A stretch of DNA of 64,000 nt. Source: Shewanella acanthi (GTDB lineage Bacteria; Pseudomonadota; Gammaproteobacteria; Enterobacterales; Shewanellaceae). The stretch lies in assembly GCF_019457475.1 (NCBI RefSeq), contig NZ_CP080413.1, forward strand, positions 1,860,001 to 1,924,000. The letters are read 5' to 3'. The notes beneath the pieces are model-generated. The model was not told the DNA's origin, ran no database searches, and saw only the letters and a program-made list of their open reading frames with translations. Shown here in pieces: positions 39,622 through 47,184 of this stretch. Each line of letters starts with the position of its first letter. Position 1 is the stretch's first letter. Position numbers and translations under genes: made by a program.

Positions 39622-39989
39622 AGGGTATCTCGGTAAATAAGTTTCCGACCCAGTATAACAAACTATTGTTGGGATTTGGCACTTACAACATTGAAGATGA
39701 TGACATGCCATTGTTTGCGCAGGCAGTTGCGGCTATGGCAACACTATCATGGGCTCGAGGCGCGGGCACTACCGATAAGTCTTACTTATCTTGCACAAAA
39801 GACTTAAATTCTTCCGAAATAGGGCCTCTGAAGCAGGTTAGTCAATGGGAGTCGCGGGTACTTTTCGATGTTAACTCGCGCAAAATCTAAAGAATTATTT
39901 GGTTGTTGCTCACAAAATTGACTAGAGAAAATAGGCATTCGTCTGTGCCGTTATCATAATGTAGCCACAACAGATTAGGAGAGTGAAAT

Positions 39990-40073
39990 ATGTCAACCGA
40001 ACTCAAAATGGCTCTAGGTACTACCGTTGTTATCGCGTTATTTTTCAGTGCTTTTTTCGTATCTATTTTCTAG
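39990..40073 (+). CDS. ynhF: YnhF-like 27-residue membrane protein
   Basis: A very short ORF encoding 27 residues: MSTELKMALGTTVVIALFF followed by SAFFVSIF. It starts like E. coli YnhF (MSTDLKFSLVTTIIVLGL), with the same polar MSTxLK head and single hydrophobic helix. AGGAGAGTGAAAT is an excellent ribosome site, which for a 28-codon frame supports real translation. YnhF is an inner-membrane small protein of unknown function. It lies about 370 bases from, and divergent to, gloA, and is followed by a hairpin. Confidence 0.75.
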   Translation: MSTELKMALGTTVVIALFFSAFFVSIF

Positions 40074-40091
40074 TTTTTCCCTTCTTAATTA

Positions 40092-40131
40092 GCACTCAAG
40101 GTGAACTGTTCGGACAGTAACCCCTGAGTGT
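40092..40131 (+). terminator. hairpin downstream of ynhF
   Basis: CACTCA...TGAGTG closes an outer stem and ACTGT-TCGG-ACAGT forms an inner tetraloop hairpin. A moderately T-rich stretch begins about 10 bases later, so termination is plausible but weak. Confidence 0.45.
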
Positions 40132-41528
40132 TATCCTCCTTTGCTTATTTTTACTCATACTTAAAATCCTCCCTCATTCTTGGATTTTTATCTCTGATAA
40201 GACATGCGTTCTTCGATCTTTATTGCTTAACATGTTAGTGAAAATGGCAGAGTAACCAGTTCGATGTTGTGGAATTTTCGGCTAGTTGGTTTTGCGATTA
40301 GTCTAAAGTCTTCACTATGGAATATGTTGAAATTAGGTGTGGCCTTTATTTGATGAAGTGCTTTTGGACTAGAGTTTAGGCAATTAAAAATTAGTAACTT
40401 TGACATCGTCAAAAATCTAAATTTTTGGGTTTAATTCAAGTTCATTCTGAAAATTAGTTGGCGAAAACTTATCAATGATTAAATTGATTTCGATTAATTT
40501 GTTATATTTGAGCAGTTAATGGTTAAGTAGTCAATTAAACAACATTTATGCAATAATGGATATTTTTTTGACTGTATCAGTATTGAGTTTGCAGTTAAAA
40601 TTTTGACGCTTTTATTTTTTATTTTATTAAAAATAAACTTGATAAAACAAGAGTGGTACACTATCTATTTAATTGGTCAAAAATAGATTGCAGCTGACCG
40701 CTTGAGAGTTGATTGTTCAAAGTGGTTTGTTTGATACTGCGCTTTTAGGTTCGAAAAGACCATTAACGGGTTTTAATTGATGCATGCAGCATAAGCACTG
40801 AATATAAATTATCAAAATTTTAATAAATTAAAGATCGATTGCCTAAATTAGATGTGGGGGTAATGGTTTTTTAAAATCATAATGAATAACGTTATTTTAT
40901 ATTCTTAATCATAAGATTTATTCGATTTTTTATTTTAAATATAGATTGTGAATGCATTTTAGTAAGCTGGTTCATGGTTATTATTAGGTTTTTATTTTTA
41001 TTGTTTTTTAATTCCTTTTAAACTCTTATGGATTTATAATTGCAGGATAAATTGATTAATCCATCAAGATAATTAACTAATACAAAGCACGTTAATAATA
41101 AATTGATGCGTCCATGTCAATTTTGGTCAAGGACGCATTTTTAGGAATTTTAATTATGGAGAAACCATTATAGGACTGATGAGTCTGTCGATTCTGAATA
41201 TTAATGATCTTGTGGTGTTCTTATTGATATAACGTCTTAATTTTTAACGTCCTAATTTAGTCAAGTTGTTAAGTATGTCATCTTAGGTGTACTTGCTAAC
41301 TGAATAATGGCGTTTAGCAATAACAGTGTATTTCATGCGGTATCTGTCAATTAATTTGCAATCGAGTTAGCAACAGCCTAACGAATCATGTTGCACCGTT
41401 CGCTGACAGTAAAGCCAATCTTTGCGCACTGACTTAGTGCTGTTATTACACCTCAAGACAAACAAGTTACGACTTGAATTGCTCATGTCGAGTAATTCAT
41501 TAACCCCGTAACAAAAGGAAAATAAGTT
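40132..41528. other. long A+T-rich region without recognisable genes
   Basis: About 1.4 kb, visibly richer in A+T than the flanking genes. The 61-codon minus frame at 40227-40412 has no ribosome site or motif. Small features seen: the palindrome AATAACGTTATT at 40885-40896 and a terminator-like hairpin at 41106-41142. The segment leads to an unrecognised secreted protein and probably holds its regulatory region; A+T-rich DNA of this sort is often bound by H-NS-type proteins (inference). Confidence 0.6.
41106..41143 (+). terminator. orphan terminator-like hairpin
   Basis: ATGCGTCC (41106-41113) and GGACGCAT (41131-41138) are perfect 8-bp arms around a 17-base loop and run into TTTTTA. No plus-strand gene ends nearby, the closest being ynhF more than 1 kb upstream, so it may end an unannotated small RNA or attenuate the transcript of the gene at 41529. 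Confidence 0.45.
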
Positions 41529-42668
41529 ATGAAAAAGTCAATTCTTGTTGGCGTAATAAGTTCAGTGATAGCAACCGGCGCATGGGCAGGTGCGCCGGGC
41601 GCAAATACCCATGGTAGTACCACGATTTCAGTATCGGAGAATCTGGATGATGCAAAGCTGTGTATGACGTCAGCGCCTGCGAGTGATTCTGATACAGCTA
41701 GTTCCGATTCTGCCCATGCGTGGGCTTTTGCTGAGTCTTTGGCAGAGTCTTATATCAATGTTGGTTATAGTGGAGATGTATACGTTGATTTGACAAGGCA
41801 CGGTAATAATGGCGCGGTTCATCAGGTTGAGTTAACTGCAGGCATGGGAAGTGGGACGATATTTGCTCAAGTTGCCAAGGCAGGGGCAGAGGTGAATGTC
41901 GATGCACAGGCGACTACCAGCGAAGAAGTCCAAGCTACTGCGATGATGATAGCGCAAGCTGTAGCAACCTTGTTTGTTGGGCCGAATTGGGAAATTAATG
42001 TACTCGATCTGGTCGACATTACCATTAAGATTGGTGCCGAAGCGAAAATCGAAGCCATCGCTTCCGTTGAAGGGACTGCTCAAAGTATCGCCGAGTCTGA
42101 TGCGCAAGCTGCCGCCGAAGGACAAAGTGATGCCCAATCCACAGCAGCAGGTGCTATGGGGGGAGTTAACGGTTCACATTTCTATGTCCAAGGAGCCAAT
42201 ATCGAGCAATTTGAAACCCATCTTGCAACAGCTAGCGCTGCTATCGTTGATGTTCAAACCGAAGTATTAGCTAAAGTGTATGCGGATGCGTTTGCAACTT
42301 CATTGGTCTATGCGCTGGCTGAGGCTTCCGGTGATGCGATGTCTTCTGGGCAATTAACTTTCGAGTATGATTTGCCTATTATCGGTTCAGGTTCTTTGCC
42401 CATAGTGACCGACATCGATACTGCGTCGGCTGCGGCTCAGATGATAAAGGGGGCATCTGCTGACATCGGCGCATTTGCCACCGCGAGCGCCACGGCTGCG
42501 GCAGGCACATTTGCCAGTAGTAGCTTAGCAATGGGCATGACCGTCACGTATGAAAACCTTCCAGGAACGGAAGATTTTCTTGAAATCACCAAAACGGGCA
42601 ATCTTGAGTTGGATTGTGCTTATGTGAGTGCTAATGCTGAAGCTCAGGCTGATGCATCTATGGAATAG
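41529..42668 (+). CDS. alanine-rich secreted protein, family not recognised
   Basis: A 379-residue protein with a clear signal peptide (MKKSILVGVISSVIATGAWA, cleavage after residue 20). The mature part is low-complexity, dominated by Ala, Ser, Asp, Glu and Gln (for example residues around IAESDAQAAAEGQSDAQSTA), interrupted by beta-like pieces (LTFEYDLPIIGSGSLPIVTDI; MTVTYENLPG). The mature chain has just two Cys, 45 and 363, near its two ends, which could be disulfide-linked. Few positive charges are present, so it is very acidic. AAGGAAAATAAGTT precedes ATG. I do not recognise a family; structural, adhesive or surface-layer roles are guesses. The preceding A+T-rich gap suggests an accessory locus. 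Confidence 0.7.
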   Translation: MKKSILVGVISSVIATGAWAGAPGANTHGSTTISVSENLDDAKLCMTSAPASDSDTASSDSAHAWAFAESLAESYINVGYSGDVYVDLTRHGNNGAVHQVELTAGMGSGTIFAQVAKAGAEVNVDAQATTSEEVQATAMMIAQAVATLFVGPNWEINVLDLVDITIKIGAEAKIEAIASVEGTAQSIAESDAQAAAEGQSDAQSTAAGAMGGVNGSHFYVQGANIEQFETHLATASAAIVDVQTEVLAKVYADAFATSLVYALAEASGDAMSSGQLTFEYDLPIIGSGSLPIVTDIDTASAAAQMIKGASADIGAFATASATAAAGTFASSSLAMGMTVTYENLPGTEDFLEITKTGNLELDCAYVSANAEAQADASME

Positions 42669-42716
42669 TGTTGTAATCCTCGTGTGTTAGATTACCACTG
42701 TGAAAGCCTTCTATTG

Positions 42717-42872
42717 ATGTGGTCCGATATTTTCCGAGTGGTTGTTTTAGTTGGCTTTCTACTTATTTGCATTGCCATATTTCTTCAAAAAGAAATTAGT
42801 TTGATATTTAAATATTTTGAAAATCAAACTAAAATAATCCGCAGTCTCTACAAGGTGTATCACGCCAGCTAA
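42717..42872 (+). CDS. possible small single-TM protein upstream of dmeF
   Basis: A 51-codon frame from ATG 42717 (a GTG at 42684 would give 62 residues). It encodes one strong hydrophobic helix (VVVLVGFLLICIAIFLQ) followed by a basic/aromatic tail (FKYFENQTKIIRSLYKVY). There is no good ribosome site. It ends 15 bases before dmeF, so it could be a coupled leader peptide, a small membrane protein, or chance. Kept at low confidence. Confidence 0.3.
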   Translation: MWSDIFRVVVLVGFLLICIAIFLQKEISLIFKYFENQTKIIRSLYKVYHAS

Positions 42873-42887
42873 CTGCAGGATAAAACA

Positions 42888-44066
42888 ATGAAAATGGCAT
42901 CAACTAATGGGCAACAAGTGCAAGATGCAGGTCTTGGGCATTCAATCAGCCAATGGCAACATTCCCATAGTTTCTCGAGTCAAAATAGTGAGGGTGAAAA
43001 AAACACTCGCTACGTACTGTATCTCACCGTTTTTACCATGATTGCCGAAATTGCTGCGGGGACCATTTATGGTTCTATGGCACTGCTGGCCGATGGCTGG
43101 CACATGGGCACCCATGCCGCGGCTTTTATGATTACTTTGTTTGCCTATCGCTATGCCCGTAAGCATGCTAACGATCCCGCCTTTGCCTTTGGTACGGGAA
43201 AAGTAAGTGTGCTTGGCGGTTACACCAGTGCGATTGCCTTAGGTTTAGTTGCGTTGGTGATGTTAGTGGAATCGGGAATGCGGTTAATTAGCCAGCAGGA
43301 AATCCACTTCAACGAAGCCATTTTTGTGGCGCTGATTGGTCTAACCGTTAACGTGGTCAGCGTGTTCCTTTTGAAAGATCACCATTCACATGACCATGGC
43401 CATTCGCACGGCTTCGGCCACAGTCATTCACATGATCATGATGAACACGATCATCAGCATTGCGACCATAGCCACTCCCATTATGCTGCTGACCATGACC
43501 ATGACCATGACCATGACCATGACCATGACCATGACCATGACCATGACCATGACCATGACCATGACCACAGCCACTCACATGGCCATTCCCATGGACATGA
43601 CCATAACCTCCGTGCGGCCTATTTTCACGTGATGGCCGATGCTTTAACCTCTGTGCTTGCCATCGCCGCGCTACTGTTCGGGAAGTACATGGGCTTAACT
43701 TGGCTCGATCCGATTATGGGGATTGTCGGTGCCATTATTATCAGTCGTTGGGCCTGGGGATTGATGAAGCAGACGGGGCCGATTCTGCTCGATGGCGGTG
43801 TTAACCCGTCACTGCAACGCAAAGTCAAAAAAGCGATTGAAGCTGTGCCGGATCATCAAGTGGCCGATTTACATATTTGGCGCGTGAGTGCCGATCACCA
43901 TGCGATGATGGTTTCGATTGTGTCTCACCAACCCAAAGAGGCGAGCTACTTTAACCAGTTACTGGCCAAATTCCCTGAGCTTTCCCATATTACGGTGGAG
44001 CTGCATACCTGCCGCCAGAGCGAGTGTTTAACCAAGGACGCACATGTTGTTAAGGGTGCACAATGA
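42888..44066 (+). CDS. dmeF: cation diffusion facilitator, DmeF type, with His-rich loop
   Basis: A 392-residue CDF exporter for divalent metals (DmeF homologues export Co2+/Ni2+ or Cd2+; the metal here is inferred). Six TM helices; transport-site motifs LLADGWHMGTHAAAF in TM2 and HVMADALTSVLAIAALL in TM5. Between TM4 and TM5 is a very long cytosolic His loop (about residues 165-245) with 13 consecutive Asp-His pairs encoded by a GACCAT repeat. The C-terminal metal-sensing domain ends ELHTCRQSECLTK. AGGATAAAACA precedes ATG. The next gene, a MarR-type regulator, overlaps its stop by 4 bases. Confidence 0.9.
   Translation: MKMASTNGQQVQDAGLGHSISQWQHSHSFSSQNSEGEKNTRYVLYLTVFTMIAEIAAGTIYGSMALLADGWHMGTHAAAFMITLFAYRYARKHANDPAFAFGTGKVSVLGGYTSAIALGLVALVMLVESGMRLISQQEIHFNEAIFVALIGLTVNVVSVFLLKDHHSHDHGHSHGFGHSHSHDHDEHDHQHCDHSHSHYAADHDHDHDHDHDHDHDHDHDHDHDHDHSHSHGHSHGHDHNLRAAYFHVMADALTSVLAIAALLFGKYMGLTWLDPIMGIVGAIIISRWAWGLMKQTGPILLDGGVNPSLQRKVKKAIEAVPDHQVADLHIWRVSADHHAMMVSIVSHQPKEASYFNQLLAKFPELSHITVELHTCRQSECLTKDAHVVKGAQ
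43491..43568 (+). repeat. hexanucleotide microsatellite (GACCAT)12 + GACCAC
   Basis: Twelve perfect tandem copies of GACCAT (43491-43562) and one GACCAC lie inside dmeF and encode (Asp-His)13. Because the unit is 6 bases, slippage changes the number of His residues without breaking the frame. Confidence 0.97.
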
Positions 44067-44590
44067 GTGCGGCCAATCGTGGTAATGCCGCGGAAGTCCT
44101 ACGTCAGCCTGAACCATTAAATGAGGGCGGGGCAGACATGTCGCACATTCATGCAGAAGACCAAGCAAAGAATCAATCACTTGATCATGCCATAAATCAT
44201 GTGATTATCGAGTTCTATGAAAAGCTGACTTCCTGGGAGCATGCGATAGTACGCGATCAGGGTTTTAGTTTGTCACAGGTGCATACTATCGAGCTTTTAG
44301 GTGTACATGGCCCCATGCGGATGAAGGAACTCGCGGATAAAATTGGTGTCACTACCGGCACCTTAACGGTACAAATCGATAAGATGGTCGATGCACAGTG
44401 GGTGTATCGTTTACCACATGAATCTGATCGACGCTCGATTCTGGTGGCATTAACGGAGAAAGGCCAGGCATTGTACCTTGAACATGACGCACTGCATTTG
44501 CAACTGACCATGGACTTAACCGCGCAGATGACAAGCGAGGATCGCAAAATGCTACTCGATCTGTTTACCAGAATGAATAAGGCTTTTTAG
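44063..44590 (+). CDS. MarR-family transcriptional regulator
   Basis: A 175-residue winged-helix regulator. The HTH is visible in GFSLSQVHTIELLGVHGPMRMKELADKIGVTTGTLTVQIDKMVDAQWVYR, and the wing in PHESDRRSILVALTEKGQAL. Its ATG overlaps the dmeF stop (ATGA), which argues for joint expression and suggests that it regulates the exporter, though no operator was identified. An internal ATG at 44138 (MSHIHAED) would remove a non-conserved N-terminal stretch and cannot be excluded. A terminator follows. Confidence 0.85.
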   Translation: MSAANRGNAAEVLRQPEPLNEGGADMSHIHAEDQAKNQSLDHAINHVIIEFYEKLTSWEHAIVRDQGFSLSQVHTIELLGVHGPMRMKELADKIGVTTGTLTVQIDKMVDAQWVYRLPHESDRRSILVALTEKGQALYLEHDALHLQLTMDLTAQMTSEDRKMLLDLFTRMNKAF

Positions 44591-44640
44591 CCCTAGCTGC
44601 GACCGAGCAACACACAAAAAATGTCACTGCGAAGATAGAT

Positions 44641-44667
44641 AAAAGCGCCCTGAGGGGGCGCTTTTTT
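44641..44667 (+). terminator. terminator after the dmeF-marR unit
   Basis: AAAAGCGCCC-TGAG-GGGGCGCTTTTTT is a strong G+C stem with a T run, about 50 bases after the marR stop. Confidence 0.9.
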
Positions 44668-44842
44668 ATTGGTAAATTCTACCAAGTCGGCCGAAGTCAT
44701 TCATTACGCACTAGGTTTTTTCTTCACATTTGTTTAATTACTTAGGATTAGACTTTGGCAGAAACTTTACCCAAGGGATTGAACTGGCTCGAAATTAGGG
44801 TAATGTTGTTCAATTACCAAGGAAAGCTCAAAAAGGAATCCC

Positions 44843-46939
44843 ATGAAGCGCACTTTTCTTCCATTGTGTATCGCTGGAGCACTCTCTATGGCAGGCCCGC
44901 TACAGGCCCAAGAAGATAAATACCTATATCTTGAGGATGTTGAGGGCGAAGTGCCTATGGCCTGGGTCAAGGAACAAAATGCTGTCTCTAAGGCGGAAAT
45001 TAAATCCTACAAGGGCTTCGATTCCCTCGTCAGCAATAGTCTTGCCGTGCTCAACGATAAAGAACGTATTCCCTACGCGACCCACATCGGCAATAAACTC
45101 TATAACTTCTGGAAGGACGAAACCCATACCCGCGGTATATACCGCCGCACGACCATGGAGGAATATACCAAGGCTGAACCTAACTGGGAAACCGTGCTGG
45201 ATATTGACGCGCTCGGCAAAAAAGAGTCGGTAAATTGGGTATTTAAGGGCATGGATTGCCAATATCCACAGAATGAGCGCTGTCTAGTGTCACTGTCCCG
45301 TGGCGGCGCCGATGCCGTTGAAGTGCGTGAGTTTGATTTAACGACAAATGACTTTGTACCTACAAAACAACAGGCATTTTTCCTGAAAGAAGCCAAATCA
45401 AGCTTAAGTTGGATTGATAAAGACCAGCTATTTGTGGGAACCGATTTTGGTGATGGGAACAGCATGACAGACTCGGGCTATCCCCGAGTGGTGAAATTAT
45501 GGCAACGTGGCACGCCACTCAATGAGGCTAAAACCATTTACAGTGGTGATAAAACCTCAGTAGCGGTTCAGGGCTGGGTGCTTTTTGATGATAAAACCCC
45601 GCTCAGCTTAGTGACCGAGGCCCACACCTTTTTCACCTCGAGCCATTATGTTTATCTGAATGACAAACTGACTAAATTACCCATACCAGAAGATGCTGAA
45701 ATTAAAGGGTATTTTAAGGGTAATTTGTTTGTTGAACTGAAAAGTGCATTAACATCTGAGGCTGGTAATTTTAATCAAGGGGCGATTGTTTATGCACCGG
45801 TAGATGATTTAATCGCCCAAAAAGTGGATTTCAAGGTGTTCGTTAGCCCGACACCCAGCGCCTCAATCAGCCAGGTAAGCTTTACTAAGAGCGCGGTGTT
45901 TGTAAATTGGCTCGATAACGTTAAAGGTAAATTAGTGCGTTATCAGCAGGATGCTAAGGGTGAATGGCAACACACTCCTGTGCCGTTTGACGCTAATGGC
46001 GCCTTGTCGGTGGTAGATAGCGGTCAGGATAGCGATGATCTGTTTGTGAATTACACCAGTTTCCTTGAGCCGCCAAGCCTCTACTCGGTCAACAGTCAAC
46101 GCTTAACACCGAGCAAAATTAAGGGCATGCCACAGCGCTTTGCGGCGGATAAGTTCACCACAGAGCAGTATTTTGCGACCTCTAAGGATGGTACTAAAGT
46201 GCCTTACTTTGTGGTGAAGGCAAAAGACCTGAAGTTAAATGGTAGCAATCCTACGTTACTCTCCGCTTACGGTGGCTTTGAGGTGTCAAGAACGCCATCG
46301 TATTCTGCCATCATTGGTAAAAACTGGTTAGAGCAGGGCGGTGTATATGTGCTGGCTAATATTCGTGGTGGTGGGGAATATGGCCCTGCGTGGCATCAGG
46401 CGGCGATTAAGGAAAATCGTCACAAGGCCTTCGAGGATTTCGAAGCCATTGCAGAGGATTTGATCGCCCGTAAAATTACCTCCAGTCAACATTTAGGCAT
46501 TCAAGGTGGCAGTAACGGTGGTCTGCTAATGGGCGCAGCCTTTACCCGTAGACCGGATCTCTACCATGCCGTGGTGTGCCAAGTGCCATTATTAGATATG
46601 TATCGTTATAACAAATTATTGGCTGGTGCGAGCTGGATGGGTGAATACGGTAATCCAGATATTCCTGCTGAATGGGATTACATTAAAACCTATTCGCCTT
46701 ACCATAATCTGCACAAAGATGTGAAATATCCTAAGGTGTTTTTTACCACCTCGACCCGTGATGACAGGGTGCATCCAGGGCACGCCCGTAAGATGGTGGC
46801 TAAGATGAAGGAGATGGGGACCGATGTGCTGTATTACGAAAATATCGAGGGCGGACACGCCGGCGCTGCAGATAATCAACAGGCTGCGGAACTAAATTCG
46901 ATGACGTTTGCCTACTTATTACAGCAGCTAAAAAAATGA
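44843..46939 (+). CDS. prolyl oligopeptidase family (S9A) serine peptidase
   Basis: A 698-residue peptidase with a signal peptide (LPLCIAGALSMAGPLQA), so periplasmic or secreted. Residues about 70-400 form the propeller region; the C-terminal alpha/beta-hydrolase part has the Ser in GIQGGSNGGLLMGAA, the Asp in TSTRDDRVHPGHA and the His in IEGGHAGAADN, a full triad. LSAYGGFEVSRTP and ANIRGGGEYGPAWHQAA are typical S9A signatures. It would cut after Pro in short peptides. Monocistronic, ended by a terminator. Confidence 0.93.
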   Translation: MKRTFLPLCIAGALSMAGPLQAQEDKYLYLEDVEGEVPMAWVKEQNAVSKAEIKSYKGFDSLVSNSLAVLNDKERIPYATHIGNKLYNFWKDETHTRGIYRRTTMEEYTKAEPNWETVLDIDALGKKESVNWVFKGMDCQYPQNERCLVSLSRGGADAVEVREFDLTTNDFVPTKQQAFFLKEAKSSLSWIDKDQLFVGTDFGDGNSMTDSGYPRVVKLWQRGTPLNEAKTIYSGDKTSVAVQGWVLFDDKTPLSLVTEAHTFFTSSHYVYLNDKLTKLPIPEDAEIKGYFKGNLFVELKSALTSEAGNFNQGAIVYAPVDDLIAQKVDFKVFVSPTPSASISQVSFTKSAVFVNWLDNVKGKLVRYQQDAKGEWQHTPVPFDANGALSVVDSGQDSDDLFVNYTSFLEPPSLYSVNSQRLTPSKIKGMPQRFAADKFTTEQYFATSKDGTKVPYFVVKAKDLKLNGSNPTLLSAYGGFEVSRTPSYSAIIGKNWLEQGGVYVLANIRGGGEYGPAWHQAAIKENRHKAFEDFEAIAEDLIARKITSSQHLGIQGGSNGGLLMGAAFTRRPDLYHAVVCQVPLLDMYRYNKLLAGASWMGEYGNPDIPAEWDYIKTYSPYHNLHKDVKYPKVFFTTSTRDDRVHPGHARKMVAKMKEMGTDVLYYENIEGGHAGAADNQQAAELNSMTFAYLLQQLKK

Positions 46940-47006
46940 TCAAACAATGGCGATAACGGGGAACTGTTAACGCCAATAACGAGCAAATCCCTATAGGTTG
47001 GGGAGC

Positions 47007-47045
47007 AAAACGGTCGAATTCATAGTGATTCGGCCGTTTTTTTAT
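47007..47045 (+). terminator. terminator after prolyl oligopeptidase gene
   Basis: AAAACGGTCGAAT (47007-47019) and ATTCGGCCGTTTT (47028-47040) pair with one G-T and continue into a T run. Confidence 0.88.
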
Positions 47046-47184
47046 TGCTCAACCAAAGTGTTATTGTTAATAAATTGTTTAGTTTGGTGCTGCATACTGT
47101 TAAAGTTGGTGGATTCAAGCATAAGATTATCTTAAGAAAAATACGCTAACTTCGATTTACTTTTGATTTGAGAGACAGTAACCC

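Noticed and set aside
39666..39890. 74-codon plus-strand ORF between gloA and ynhF
   Set aside because: Lies in the probable divergent promoter region, lacks a good ribosome site and shows no domain; kept out for lack of support.
40227..40412. 61-codon minus-strand ORF in the A+T-rich region
   Set aside because: No ribosome site and no conserved feature; consistent with chance.
41174..41200. Hammerhead-ribozyme-like core CTGATGAG
   Set aside because: The required GAAA box and a pairing stem II are not present downstream (CTGAATATT instead), so it is a chance match.
43491..43568. Possible CRISPR-like tandem repeats
   Set aside because: The repeats are contiguous 6-base units without spacers, inside a coding region.
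43357..43632. His/Gly and Met/Thr dipeptide ORFs in other frames of dmeF
   Set aside because: They are translations of the GACCAT microsatellite in the wrong frames.
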